Part shown: positions 28,622 through 37,683 of the stretch, in pieces
Position numbering within the stretch: the stretch's first letter is position 1
Layout: the number at the start of each line of letters is the position of its first letter
NCBI GenBank assembly: GCA_016699045.1
Contig: CP064957.1
Span: 124,001 to 188,000, forward strand
Source: a bacterium
GTDB lineage: Bacteria; Babelota; Babeliae; Babelales; RVW-14
Length of the DNA: 64,000 nucleotides
Direction of reading: 5' to 3'
Translations under genes and position numbers: made by a program
Notes under the pieces: model-generated
Seen by the model: the letters and a program-made list of their open reading frames with translations, nothing else
Database searches by the model: none
Told to the model about the DNA's origin: nothing

Positions 28622-30724
28622 TTAATTCAAGCCAAGAGCATCTAAAAATGCATCTTGATTCGGCTCTCTACCCAAAAAGTCTTTCAGCATTTCATTCGGA
28701 TCTTTAGCACCACCATGCGCCAAAATAGCTTTGATATATTTTTGGCCCATTACCGGATTGAGTAACCCATTTTTTTTGATTTCATAAAAAATATCGAGTG
28801 CAAATACTTTTGACCACATGTACCCATAATACTTAGCACCATAACCATTCAAATGACCAAACGCCGCATAATGGTGCGTCTCTGGTTCAAAGCGTACGTT
28901 ATGACTGTATTTATCGGCTAACTCCTTGTTTAACGCATCAAGATCTTTATGCTGACCCGCTTTATAACAATTCAAAGAAAACAATGAAAATGCACCTTGT
29001 CGTCGAACAAAAAAACCAGAATCAAATTTCTTAAGCGCAATTTTTTTATCAATTAATTCAGACGGCAACGGGTTACCTGTTTTATAATGCGCGCTAATGA
29101 GCGTCAGCATATCTTTTTCATACATCCATTCTTCAAGCATTTGTGACGGCAATTCTACAAAGTCCCGCTTGGTACTAGTGCCAGAAAATGAAGCAAGTTC
29201 CGTTCTGCCAAGCACACCGTGCATCGCATGCCCAAACTCATGAAAGAATGTTTCAACATCGCTGTGCTTAAATAAAGCAGGAGCATCGGCAGTTGCTTTT
29301 GGAAAATTAGCAATAACCACCGCTACATCAACAACATCCTGCCTTTTGTTGTTGATAGCATGCCTAACCGTCAAATGGCACGCATGACTATACTTTCCTT
29401 CTCGTGGATACAAGTCAAGATACAAATGACCAATCAACTGATGCGTTACTGCATCATAAACTTCAAGCAATTTGACTTCATCATGCCACGCCCAATCTGG
29501 CGTTGTTTCTTCAAATTTCAAACCCAAAAATTGTTCATAAATACTGAGCATGCCCGCCAAGGCAGTATCAACAGGGAAATACTCAGCCAGCTCTCGTTCA
29601 TCAAGTTGATAGTGCTTTTTTTTGTAGGCATTTTTTACAAACGCAATATCCCAGGCGTTAAATTTTCCATCAGCATCAAGCGCGATACCGACAGGCAAAT
29701 CACTCTTTAAAAGATCGTATTCTGCTTGTTCTTTCTTTTCACTTTTGGCCATCAAATCAACTAAGAATTTTTCTACGCGTTCCACATTGTGTGCCATACC
29801 AGAATGAGTATCTAATGCCGCATATGATTCAAAACCAAGCAATTCTGCCAACTCATCGCGATACGCAATCAACCGAGCAATTGATTTTTGATTAACGGGA
29901 TATGCTCTATTTTGAAAGGCAAAATACAAATCTTTCCGTGTTTTTTCCACAGCACAATTTTGCATAACTTCGATAAATGTTGGGTAATCGCAACCCAAAA
30001 CATACTTATCCCCATCGTTTTTGAGCGCATTAATAAAGCTTTCTCGTAGACCATCCAAGCCATCTCGCTCAACTAAAATAGTGCTTTTGTCTGCCGCAAT
30101 ATTTGCATCAAAATCTATGCCAACTTGGGCAATTTTTTTCTTGATATCTTTTACTTTTTCAAGCTGATCTTTAGGCAAATCTAATCCAGAGGTATGAAAA
30201 TCTTTCATCGCTTCATCAAGATAATAAACTTCCTGCTCGCTCAACGTTTCAGCCGCCTCACATAACTCGCGATACTTTTTAAACGCAAAATATAAACGCT
30301 GATCAAAATATAAATCAACACTAAATTTGCTCAACTGAGCACTCGCTTCTTGACACACGTCACGCATTTTTTATCAGGATGGGTCATGTTCATCAACGTA
30401 ATCGCTGCATCTACTTGACCAAACTTTTCTTGTGATGTGTCAAGGGGCACGCATGGTGTTATCAAACGTTCGTTGCTCATCCGGAATAGCCAAAATAGCA
30501 TTAAATTCTTCCGTTGCTTGCACCATGGCACGCTCAACAAAACTGGCAACTTCTACCTCATTCTTTGGAAACAAGGCACCAAGCTCATGAACACTTTGAG
30601 CAACTTTTTTGGCCTTGCGCTGATTGTGCGGAATCATCATAGAACTTCTATCCTTGCATTATTATGACAACTTAACATAAAAAACAGGCAGCATCGCGAT
30701 GATGCTCACGCGCAAAATCTTCAT
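28622..30724 (-). pseudogene. M3-family zinc metallopeptidase lipoprotein, copy 2, four indels
   Basis: Tandem paralogue of the gene at 26416-28508. From residue 114 on, the frame is open for 581 residues and keeps HEFGH. Against copy 1 it shows four single-base changes: one extra A (A6 at 30679-30684) and one missing base about 25 bases further into the gene, then one extra G (G4 at 30444-30447) and one missing T (T6 at 30367-30372). Each pair restores the frame, but stops occur in between, so no intact signal peptide plus catalytic domain is made as written. The last 257 bases are identical to copy 1. Confidence 0.85.
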
Positions 30725-30821
30725 GTAAAACTACCTTCTCTATCTCGTTAATTTTTTTAAATCAGTTTAAATGTATCACACTTTTAACGCTTACAAAAGA
30801 AGTCGGGAAAGATGAACCAAT

Positions 30822-30860
30822 AAAAAAGCAGAGCCCCAATTTTTGGGGCCCTGCTTTTTT
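30822..30860 (-). terminator. Rho-independent terminator
   Basis: AAAAAAGCAG-a-GCCCC pairs with GGGGC-c-CTGCTTTTTT around AATTTT. It lies downstream of the minus-strand gene 30924-31478. Confidence 0.85.
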
Positions 30861-30923
30861 ATTTATCAAGTACCGGTTAAAAACCAACACGTTGTGTTTT
30901 CTGTAAAGTGATAAGCGATAAGC

Positions 30924-31478
30924 TTAGCTACGCTTTCTTTTTTCGCCCGACTTTGGCAATGCTACCTGTACCGCAGCAGAACCAAGAGAAAGTACTGAAC
31001 CAATGGTAAAGTATTGTGACAAAGTAGACAACATCGGCGCCATACCTGCAGTATACAACCCGTTAGCAATAATCGCTTCAAGTACAATCCAGCTTGCAAC
31101 AATTATTACTCGACCGGTATTAAAAACAACTCTTAAAGATCCATTTTCAATTGGCTCAATGTGCATTGCTTTTTTTCTTACCATTTCTTGTATCAATGCA
31201 TTAACATCAAGATCTTCAACAAATTTGTTCAGCATATCAGTATCGATAGCAGACAATTCTTCTGAAGTTACCCAATTTTCAAACGTAGTTGGAAATTCTG
31301 TAATTCCACCTGCGATGAGCGCTTTTTTAAACGCAACAAATTTACCTTGAAGGTCTTGCTGTTGAATTTCAACAACTTCTTCTTTGCCATCAACTTCATT
31401 TGCCGCTGCATAAATACCAAAGTTAAACACACTTGCAGCCAAGGCTGCGCCCAAAAGGACTTTACGTAAATTATTCAT
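30924..31478 (-). CDS. Exported protein of unknown function with hydrophobic C-terminal half
   Basis: 184 residues from the ATG at 31478 (GGAGG 6 bases upstream); the longer frame adds 24 residues. Signal peptide at about 1-25 (LLGAALAASVFNFGIYAAA), an acidic helical middle, and two hydrophobic stretches (about 115-165) that could be membrane helices. No family recognised. It has its own promoter, a leader of about 270 bases and its own terminator, so it is a single-gene unit. Confidence 0.65.
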   Translation of the reverse strand: MNNLRKVLLGAALAASVFNFGIYAAANEVDGKEEVVEIQQQDLQGKFVAFKKALIAGGITEFPTTFENWVTSEELSAIDTDMLNKFVEDLDVNALIQEMVRKKAMHIEPIENGSLRVVFNTGRVIIVASWIVLEAIIANGLYTAGMAPMLSTLSQYFTIGSVLSLGSAAVQVALPKSGEKRKRS

Positions 31479-31757
31479 CTGAAACCTCCATGGTTTTGAT
31501 AAAACTAAATAACAAATAACTGAAAGGCGGCCTTTACGGCTAACCAACATGATGAATTAAGCAGGGAGCACAACCTTCCATCAAGTACCAGACAACCCGG
31601 TGCTTTTATAACCTCACATTTCCCGATAAACGTCCGTTTACCTTACAATCAGCGTAATTTAGAGCCTCAAGCTTGTCAAACGCCCAAAAACCTAACTTTT
31701 TGTTGGTTTTAAAGCTTTTCCAAATCTCAAATTTCTTAATATAAACTAATTATTACA
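31479..31757 (-). promoter_or_regulatory. Long 5' untranslated leader
   Basis: About 270 bases between the predicted transcription start (near 31751) and the ATG at 31478. It has GC-richer patches (31535-31650) within AT-rich DNA and no open frame of note. No known riboswitch motif was recognised. Confidence 0.35.
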
Positions 31758-31786
31758 AATATATAATTTTAATGACCACTTGTCAA
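31758..31786 (-). promoter_or_regulatory. Sigma70-type promoter
   Basis: On the minus strand: TTGACA (31786-31781), 17-base spacer, TATATT (31763-31758). It faces the exported-protein gene at 30924-31478. Confidence 0.65.
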
Positions 31787-31838
31787 CCACCCCATAAATC
31801 GAGGCATTTAAGGCTATTTTTGAGATCCCTACCTTTAA

Positions 31839-32483
31839 TCAGCAGCCAAGCTGCTTGGACCAGTACTGCGCCCCGCGGTGCCCCGGCTCTAGAAAAAGCA
31901 CTGTTTTGAGCTGATTTTTAGCTAAGCCGCCATCGCCCAGCCTGTTGGCAACCAAAGCCAAAAAATAATGTGCATCAATATAACTAGGCGCCAAAGCGGT
32001 AGCCTGCATCAAAAGCTTCTTGGCACGCCCACAATCACCAAGTCCGACCACCACGCGAGCCTGATTGACCATGGCAACCTCAGGCGTGAGATAATGCCGG
32101 TCGTTCTCAAGCTGCTGCCATATGCCCAAAGCCTCCTGCTCTTTGCCCGTCTGAGCCAACGCACAGGCATAATTGTTCATAATTTCGGCATGTAAAACCT
32201 CGTCTTTGCAGGCAGCCAACGTCTGCTTGAATAAAGCCAGACTTTCTTGTTTATGCTGCAATGACAATAATATGGTTGCCTTCAAAGCCATATAACGGGG
32301 GTTTGGATCGTTTTTGAGGGCTTGCTCAATAAGAACCAGGGCTTTTTTAAGAGACTGGCTTGAACCCTCCGAAATTTCAAGCAGCGCCATCTTATAATCA
32401 AGGGTAGCGGATTTGACTTGCGTATTCTTTTTGCCGCAGCCAGACACAGCCAAACAGATAAAAACAACAATTAATCGTTTCAT
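31839..32483 (-). CDS. TPR-repeat lipoprotein
   Basis: 214 residues. Lipobox AVSGC at about 12-16, then four or five tetratricopeptide repeats (ALVLIEQALKNDPNPRYMALKA, MNNYACALAQTGKEQEALGIW, AKKLLMQATALAPSYIDAHYFLA, LAKNQLKTVLFLEPGH). The layout recalls PilF/PilW or other outer-membrane TPR lipoproteins that scaffold complexes, but no pilus genes are nearby. Divergent from dnaA. Confidence 0.8.
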   Translation of the reverse strand: MKRLIVVFICLAVSGCGKKNTQVKSATLDYKMALLEISEGSSQSLKKALVLIEQALKNDPNPRYMALKATILLSLQHKQESLALFKQTLAACKDEVLHAEIMNNYACALAQTGKEQEALGIWQQLENDRHYLTPEVAMVNQARVVVGLGDCGRAKKLLMQATALAPSYIDAHYFLALVANRLGDGGLAKNQLKTVLFLEPGHRGAQYWSKQLGC

Positions 32484-32538
32484 GATCTAATTAATTCCCT
32501 CTACTTGTGCGGTTATAATACCTAAAAATTAACTTTTC

Positions 32539-32547
32539 TGGTATGAT
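32539..32547 (+). promoter_or_regulatory. Possible extended -10 promoter of dnaA
   Basis: TGGTATGAT matches an extended -10 (TGnTATAAT) 65 bases before the dnaA start; no good -35. A TATAAT also occurs at 32514-32519. No DnaA-box cluster was noticed around the gene, so an adjacent origin is not supported. Confidence 0.35.
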
Positions 32548-32611
32548 TGGCTCCATGAAGCATATGCTTTAGTTTTTACCATTCTTAAAGCAAAAAAACA
32601 AAGAGGCTTTT

Positions 32612-34108
32612 GTGCAGGTCATTTGGGACGAATTTTTAAAAATTATAAAAGAAGAGGCTGGTAGCCAAATTGTGGAAACCTGGTTCAAGGCGGTCACTCT
32701 CCAAGATTGGAATCCGACCACTCAGCAGGTTATTTTAAAGGCTCCCAACCAATTTGTGCGTACGTGGATTCAGGAGCATTACGAACCATTGCTCAAAATG
32801 CACCTGGGCAGGCTTTTGCATGCGCATCATTTAAAGATATTTTTTACCTGCAAAGACTCCGCCCCCTCCGACGAACGTAAAGAAACGATTATTCCAGCCT
32901 CAGTCGATAAGCGAGAAAACACGACATTTTTGTCATATTTGAATCTTATGCATCATCAGCAGCCCAAGCAAGAACCCATAAAACAACACCCTGCCTCTTC
33001 ATCCTCGGCCGTTACCGTGCAGCCCCAGAGCCTGTCTTCAACGACCAATCTTATTATTAAGGAACGTAAAAAGATTAAGCCGGCCATGGATAACCTGAAT
33101 GAAAATTATACGTTTAGTACCTTTGTAGTGGGCCCCAGCAATTCATTGGCACACGCGGCCGCTTTCGCCATTTGTGAAAATTTGGGCAAAGTCTACAATC
33201 CCTGCTTTATTTATGGTGGGACCGGCCTTGGCAAAACACACCTGCTGCATGCGATTGGCAATGAAGTTCGCCGCCGCAACCCCGCCTCGGTGGTGCGATA
33301 CGAGACATCTGACCATTTTATTAATGAGTTTATTAACTCAATTAGATTTGATCGATCCCACCAATTTCGCGAAAAATACTTAAAAATTGACCTTTTACTG
33401 GTTGATGATATCCAATTTTTGTCCAACAAAGAACAGACCCAAGAGATGTTTTTTCATATTTTCAACGCTTTGTATGAACAAAATAAGCAGATCATTTTAT
33501 CAAGTGACACGTTTCCCAAAGAAATTAAAGGCCTCCAAAGCCGCATTAAATCGCGCATGGAATGGGGCCTGGTTGCCGACATTCAAATGCCAGACCTTGA
33601 AACAAAAATCGCTATTTTAAAAAAGAAGGCTGCTGGACACACTATTGAACTACCCGATGATGTAGCAGATTTTATTGCCTCTCGCGTACAATCTAATATT
33701 CGCGAACTGGAAGGCGCGCTCATACGCGTCAGCGCCTTTGCCGGGCTAATCAATAAACCCATTTGCTTAGAAATGGCCCGCAAAGTCTTATTGAATCTGA
33801 ATGAAAAAAAAACAGAAGGTATTGTTCTCGATACCATTATGAAAATTATTGCCAAAGATTATGATGTCTCAATCAATGATATTAAATCAAAAAAACGCTT
33901 AAAAAATATTGCTAACGCACGCCAAATTGCCTTTTATTTAATGAAAAAATTAAGCCACTGTTCACTCCAATCCATCGGCAGCTTTATTGGTGGGCGTGAC
34001 CACTCCACAGTCATTCATGCTATTAATAAAGTTGAAGAAACACTGGCAAAAGATCCCACGTTCAAGAAAAAACTTCAAACGCTTGAACAAAAAATACTAA
34101 TGTATTAA
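32612..34108 (+). CDS. dnaA: Replication initiator DnaA
   Basis: 498 residues. Domain I (about 1-85), a variable Ser/Gln-rich linker, AAA+ domain with Walker A GGTGLGKTH (about 201-209) and Walker B LLVDDIQFL, and the C-terminal helix-turn-helix with the DnaA signature GGRDHSTVIHAI. It melts oriC and loads the helicase. The start is GTG with AAAGAGG 5 bases upstream. dnaN and rpmH, the common neighbours, are absent. Confidence 0.97.
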   Translation: MQVIWDEFLKIIKEEAGSQIVETWFKAVTLQDWNPTTQQVILKAPNQFVRTWIQEHYEPLLKMHLGRLLHAHHLKIFFTCKDSAPSDERKETIIPASVDKRENTTFLSYLNLMHHQQPKQEPIKQHPASSSSAVTVQPQSLSSTTNLIIKERKKIKPAMDNLNENYTFSTFVVGPSNSLAHAAAFAICENLGKVYNPCFIYGGTGLGKTHLLHAIGNEVRRRNPASVVRYETSDHFINEFINSIRFDRSHQFREKYLKIDLLLVDDIQFLSNKEQTQEMFFHIFNALYEQNKQIILSSDTFPKEIKGLQSRIKSRMEWGLVADIQMPDLETKIAILKKKAAGHTIELPDDVADFIASRVQSNIRELEGALIRVSAFAGLINKPICLEMARKVLLNLNEKKTEGIVLDTIMKIIAKDYDVSINDIKSKKRLKNIANARQIAFYLMKKLSHCSLQSIGSFIGGRDHSTVIHAINKVEETLAKDPTFKKKLQTLEQKILMY

Positions 34109-34144
34109 TCAAAAGCTCAGCTGATCAAAAAGGGAGAATTATCA

Positions 34145-35353
34145 ATGAATAGTAACAAGCGTATATCATGCGTAACAATCTTTATAGCACTCGGCTGCTT
34201 GGTGTTTATGCCATGCTGTCGGAAAAAACATCTTTTTGAATATAACAAAGAAAATAAGCTTAGTCGTAGAAAACCAACTCCAACACCACCACCCCCCCCT
34301 CCATCAACGCAAGGTGTAGCAGCAGCCCTTAAACAGACAACACCCCCACCTTTACAACTTGATTTAAAAAAAACACCAACATTAACAGAAACAAATCTGG
34401 TAGACAAAACAACTACCTCAAGCATACCAACATTAGATACCGTTCTTACCACAACTCACCAAAACAAAGAACTCAAAACACCTCAAAAAGAAACAGCAAG
34501 CGAGCTAGGCGCCTCCTCTCTTAATTTTGAAGTTGAAAACAAAACAGGGAAGCCTGTCTATATTAGTGGCTTTATTTACATGCGAAAAAACACGTTTACG
34601 CGCTGGCGCTGGTTCAAAACAGATATTTACAAACTTGATCCCAAAGAATCAAAAATAGTACACGTTGATACCGTTCCTGACGAAAAAGACCGTAACAACG
34701 TCTATGGCATGCTGGGTATTTTTAACACGCAACTTGAAGCTGATGAAGCAACCTACGAACTCACGGATGAGCGGCACATTCTTGATCTTGATTTATTAAC
34801 GGAACTTAAAGGCAAAAAAGTCACTATCACAATCGAACAATACGGCTTTAAAGAACCTTTTTATGATTACGATTTTGTAAAAAAAAACGAAGCACATAAA
34901 AACGCTCCAGAACTGGACTTTTCAGTATTAAACAATACCGGCAAGCCATTGTACCTATGCTGCTTTACGTATGAAAAAAAGGCCAAGGGTCGTTGGATTG
35001 CCGCTATCGAAGATAAGGACGACATGTCAGTATGGCATTTTGAGAAAACCAAAATTCAACTCGTCAAGCCAGGCGAAAAAGTATTAATAGATATCGATAC
35101 CATTTTGTCAGAACGCGATCGCAACTCTGTTCGGGGTTATTTGGGTGTTTTTGAAGAAAACGAGGAACAAAAGGCACTTGAATCTACTTTTGAGCTTTTA
35201 GAACCAAAAAACAAGCTTAATTTGGGCAACTTGATTAAAGTTAAACAAAAAACTATCGTTTTAGACATTAAGCGGTATGGGGTTGGGGATGACTTTATTG
35301 AGTACGTCGTCAAACCTGTCAGACATATTGACATGACAAAAATTACAAAATAA
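34145..35353 (+). CDS. Proline-rich lipoprotein with a duplicated beta domain
   Basis: 402 residues. A signal peptide ends near MPCC (probable lipidation at Cys), followed by a Pro/Thr/Lys-rich spacer (about 35-120, including a run of seven Pro). Then come two copies of a domain of about 130 residues (about 125-260 and 265-395). Shared features: NxTGKPxYxxxFxY, RWxx then Lys-rich turn, DTxxxERDRN-like (DTVPDEKDRNNVYGMLG and DTILSERDRNSVRGYLG), and a closing xxYGxxxxxYxY/EYV. The domain is not one I recognise. Probably a surface or periplasmic module held off the membrane by the spacer. Confidence 0.75.
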   Translation: MNSNKRISCVTIFIALGCLVFMPCCRKKHLFEYNKENKLSRRKPTPTPPPPPPSTQGVAAALKQTTPPPLQLDLKKTPTLTETNLVDKTTTSSIPTLDTVLTTTHQNKELKTPQKETASELGASSLNFEVENKTGKPVYISGFIYMRKNTFTRWRWFKTDIYKLDPKESKIVHVDTVPDEKDRNNVYGMLGIFNTQLEADEATYELTDERHILDLDLLTELKGKKVTITIEQYGFKEPFYDYDFVKKNEAHKNAPELDFSVLNNTGKPLYLCCFTYEKKAKGRWIAAIEDKDDMSVWHFEKTKIQLVKPGEKVLIDIDTILSERDRNSVRGYLGVFEENEEQKALESTFELLEPKNKLNLGNLIKVKQKTIVLDIKRYGVGDDFIEYVVKPVRHIDMTKITK

Positions 35354-35449
35354 CGTATACTACTAATGTTCTAACGTGGGTTGCCTTACTAGGTAACCCT
35401 CTTAAACCCCGGCACAAAATATTGTTAACACTTTCACCTCAAAAATACG

Positions 35450-36349
35450 ATGAAACAAAAAACGAGTACACCAACCACGCATAAAAGCGTTTTAGTACAA
35501 GAAGTTATTCAATACCTCAACCCACAACCCGGCAAAGTTTATGTCGATGCAACCTTTGGTGGTGGCGGGCATAGTCGTGCTATTTTGGACTATGAACCAA
35601 ACTGCAGCGTTATTGGTTTAGATTGGGATGAAGCAAGTATCTTACAACACGCTCCCGCCCTTGAAGAAGAATATGGAGACCGCCTTACCATGTTGTGGGG
35701 CAATTTTGCAAACCTGCATCGCTTATTAAAAAAAGAAAAAATTAACAGTGTTGATGGTATCTTGGCAGACTTTGGGACCTCTCAATTTCAAATTTTTGAA
35801 CGAGATGGTTTTTCATTTCGCGTAGATTCTCCACTCGATATGCGTATGTCTGCCGCACACTATCGGCTTACGGCAGCAGATGTTGTAAATCATTTTAATG
35901 AACAAGCACTTGCAAATATATTTTTTGAACTTGGCGAAGAACGCGCATCGCGCAAAATTGCACACGCAATTGTTGAAGCGCGCAAAACAAATCTTTTCAA
36001 AACATCAGGCCAACTAGCACAAGTAATTGAAAAAGTAATTCCATTTCACGGCCCACGCGCTATCCACCCCGCTACCAAAACATTTCAAGCATTGCGCATT
36101 TTTGTTAACAAAGAACTTGAAAATATTAAACTCTTTTTGCCTACCGCTGTTGGATGCTTAAATGCAGGCGGATCACTTGTTTGTATTAGTTTTCATTCCC
36201 TAGAAGATCGTTTAGTAAAAAATTTCTTTCGTGAAAAGCCGCACCAGCTGACAAATTTAACGCCAAAACCAGTACAGGCAACAGACGAAGAAATAAACCA
36301 AAACCCCTCTTCTAGATCAGCAAAGCTACGTGCAGCGACAAAAATTTAA
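35450..36349 (+). CDS. rsmH: 16S rRNA (cytosine-N4) methyltransferase RsmH
   Basis: 299 residues. SAM-binding motif VYVDATFGGGGHSRAIL, the family motif GFSFRVDSPLDMRM, and SFHSLEDRLVKNFFR near the C-terminus. It methylates C1402 of 16S rRNA. In most bacteria it heads the mra/dcw division cluster; here it stands apart from murD and ftsW, which lie 13 kb away. A GGGTTGCCT/AGGTAACCC hairpin lies 50-70 bases before the start, and no Shine-Dalgarno is obvious. Confidence 0.95.
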   Translation: MKQKTSTPTTHKSVLVQEVIQYLNPQPGKVYVDATFGGGGHSRAILDYEPNCSVIGLDWDEASILQHAPALEEEYGDRLTMLWGNFANLHRLLKKEKINSVDGILADFGTSQFQIFERDGFSFRVDSPLDMRMSAAHYRLTAADVVNHFNEQALANIFFELGEERASRKIAHAIVEARKTNLFKTSGQLAQVIEKVIPFHGPRAIHPATKTFQALRIFVNKELENIKLFLPTAVGCLNAGGSLVCISFHSLEDRLVKNFFREKPHQLTNLTPKPVQATDEEINQNPSSRSAKLRAATKI

Positions 36350-36368
36350 TAAAAAGTAACAAAATTTG

Positions 36369-36397
36369 TTGACAAACACTCATCCTACCTTTAAATT
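36369..36397 (+). promoter_or_regulatory. Sigma70-type promoter of spoVG-tRNA-Gln
   Basis: TTGACA, 17-base spacer, TAAATT; transcription would start near 36404. The leader carries a 9-bp hairpin, GTGTTAAGG/CCTTAATAC (36442-36472, one G-U pair), just before the ribosome site AAAGGG. Confidence 0.6.
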
Positions 36398-36489
36398 TAG
36401 GCACGTAATGACCCAGAGTAGTAAGAAAAGGTGTTTTCACAGTGTTAAGGTTTTATTAAAGAGCCTTAATACTAACAAAGGGATTGTCG

Positions 36490-36780
36490 ATGGAAATTAC
36501 AGAAATAAAAGTTTATCCAGCTAACGAAGGCAAGCTTTTAGCGTATGCTACCATGGTTTTTGATGGTTGCTTTATTGTTCGCGATATGAAAATTATTAAA
36601 AGCGATAAAGGACTGTTCGTTTCCATGCCATCCCGCAGAAAAAAAGATGGATCTTTTAAAGATATAGTTCATCCATTGAATGCTGAAACACGAACTTTAA
36701 TAGAACAAAGAGTAATTGAAGAGTATAATAAGGTTGCTTCGGCGCCTGATTATCAAGCAAATTCTAACATTGGGGCGTAG
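36490..36780 (+). CDS. spoVG: SpoVG-family RNA/DNA-binding regulator
   Basis: 96 residues from the ATG at 36490 (AAAGGG about 7 bases upstream); a TTG two codons earlier is too close to that site. ITEIKVYPANEGKLLAYATMVFDGCFIVRDMKII and FVSMPSRRKKDGSFKDIVHP are the SpoVG hallmark. In Borrelia, Staphylococcus and Listeria SpoVG binds RNA and DNA and acts as a global regulator; sporulation is not implied here. Its last 10 bases, including the stop codon, are also the 5' end of tRNA-Gln. Confidence 0.95.
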   Translation: MEITEIKVYPANEGKLLAYATMVFDGCFIVRDMKIIKSDKGLFVSMPSRRKKDGSFKDIVHPLNAETRTLIEQRVIEEYNKVASAPDYQANSNIGA

Positions 36781-36845
36781 CCAAGTGGTACGGCAGCAGG
36801 TTTTGGTCCTGCCACGCGGAGGTTCGAATCCTCCCGCCCCAACCA
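36771..36845 (+). tRNA. tRNA-Gln (anticodon UUG)
   Basis: Acceptor stem TGGGGCG/CGCCCCA, D arm GCC/GGC, anticodon stem GCAGG/CCTGC with loop TTTTGGT (anticodon TTG), T arm GGAGG/CCTCC with TTCGAAT, discriminator A and encoded CCA. All stems pair perfectly. The 5' end overlaps the end of spoVG. Confidence 0.97.
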
Positions 36846-36865
36846 CAAATTGCCGCTTATAAATC

Positions 36866-37660
36866 ATGAAAAATCTTACCAATAAAGCTTCCTCCTTGCA
36901 GGAAGCTTTATTTATTTCAAATGAGACTTATATCCATCCAACAGCGATTGTTGATAAAACAGTTCAACTTGACTATGGCGTTAAAATTGGACCATTTTGT
37001 ATTATCACCGGCAACGTAAAAATTGAAGCTGGTTCGCGGCTCTATGCCAACGTATCGGTTGGTATGCCGGCAGAAGATACTAATACAAAAAAAAGCCTTG
37101 GTTCCGTTTTGATTAAAAAAAATTGTGAAATTCGCGAGTTTGCAACCATTCATGCTTCAAAGTACCCAGATGGTACCACAACGATCGGTAACAATTGTTA
37201 CATCATGAATTATGCGCATATTTCGCACGATGGCACGCTGGAAGATAATGTTATTTTAATTAATGGCGTAAGTCTTGGCGGTCATACATATCTTGAGAAA
37301 AATGTCATGATGATGGCCCATAGCGCAACGCATCAATTTTGTCGGATTGGCAAATATAGCGCGTTGGCACCGTTTAGCGGCATCCGTCAAGATCTACCCC
37401 CATTTTGTTTATACAGCGGTGGTCCAGCTGCTTTTGCCGGACTTAACCGTGTTGCGTTACGACGCGCCGGCTTTACCGCAGACGACATAAATAACATTAA
37501 AGCAATCACGCGGCTTTTTTTTCAAGAAAAATTATTACTCGAAGATATCGAAAAGAAAATAGCACTTGAGCCATGGGGAGCCGACCAACATATACAAGAT
37601 TTTCTTGCATTTGTTAGAACGAGTCAGCGTGGTGTCTCTCGACGATCATTAGAAAAATAA
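36866..37660 (+). CDS. lpxA: Acyl-ACP:UDP-GlcNAc acyltransferase LpxA
   Basis: 264 residues in the open frame. Left-handed beta-helix hexapeptide repeats start at YIHPTAIVDKTVQ; HISHD matches the catalytic-histidine region, SATHQFCRIG and GLNRVALRRAGF are also family features. It performs the first step of lipid A synthesis. The homologous part begins only at about residue 22. The ATG at 36866 has no ribosome site, and a 12-bp hairpin covers codons 6-16, so the real start may lie further in (for example around 36896-36915). Followed by the oxidoreductase gene (23-base gap). Confidence 0.93.
   Translation: MKNLTNKASSLQEALFISNETYIHPTAIVDKTVQLDYGVKIGPFCIITGNVKIEAGSRLYANVSVGMPAEDTNTKKSLGSVLIKKNCEIREFATIHASKYPDGTTTIGNNCYIMNYAHISHDGTLEDNVILINGVSLGGHTYLEKNVMMMAHSATHQFCRIGKYSALAPFSGIRQDLPPFCLYSGGPAAFAGLNRVALRRAGFTADDINNIKAITRLFFQEKLLLEDIEKKIALEPWGADQHIQDFLAFVRTSQRGVSRRSLEK
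36881..36912 (+). terminator. Hairpin at the start of lpxA (terminator-like)
   Basis: Perfect 12-bp stem AATAAAGCTTCC/GGAAGCTTTATT with an 8-base loop, 36 bases after tRNA-Gln, followed by TATTTC. It could end the spoVG-tRNA transcript. It also buries an AGGAAG ribosome-site candidate in the stem, so it might instead control lpxA translation. Confidence 0.55.
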
Positions 37661-37683
37661 ACACACGAGAGGATAGCGTCATC

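Noticed and set aside
32484..32611. Replication origin next to dnaA.
   Set aside because: No cluster of DnaA boxes (TTATCCACA-like) was seen in the flanks of dnaA.
36697..36882. A 61-residue minus-strand frame containing GAGGFEPPRGRTKTC.
   Set aside because: It is the antisense of tRNA-Gln, a well-known artefact of translated tRNA genes.
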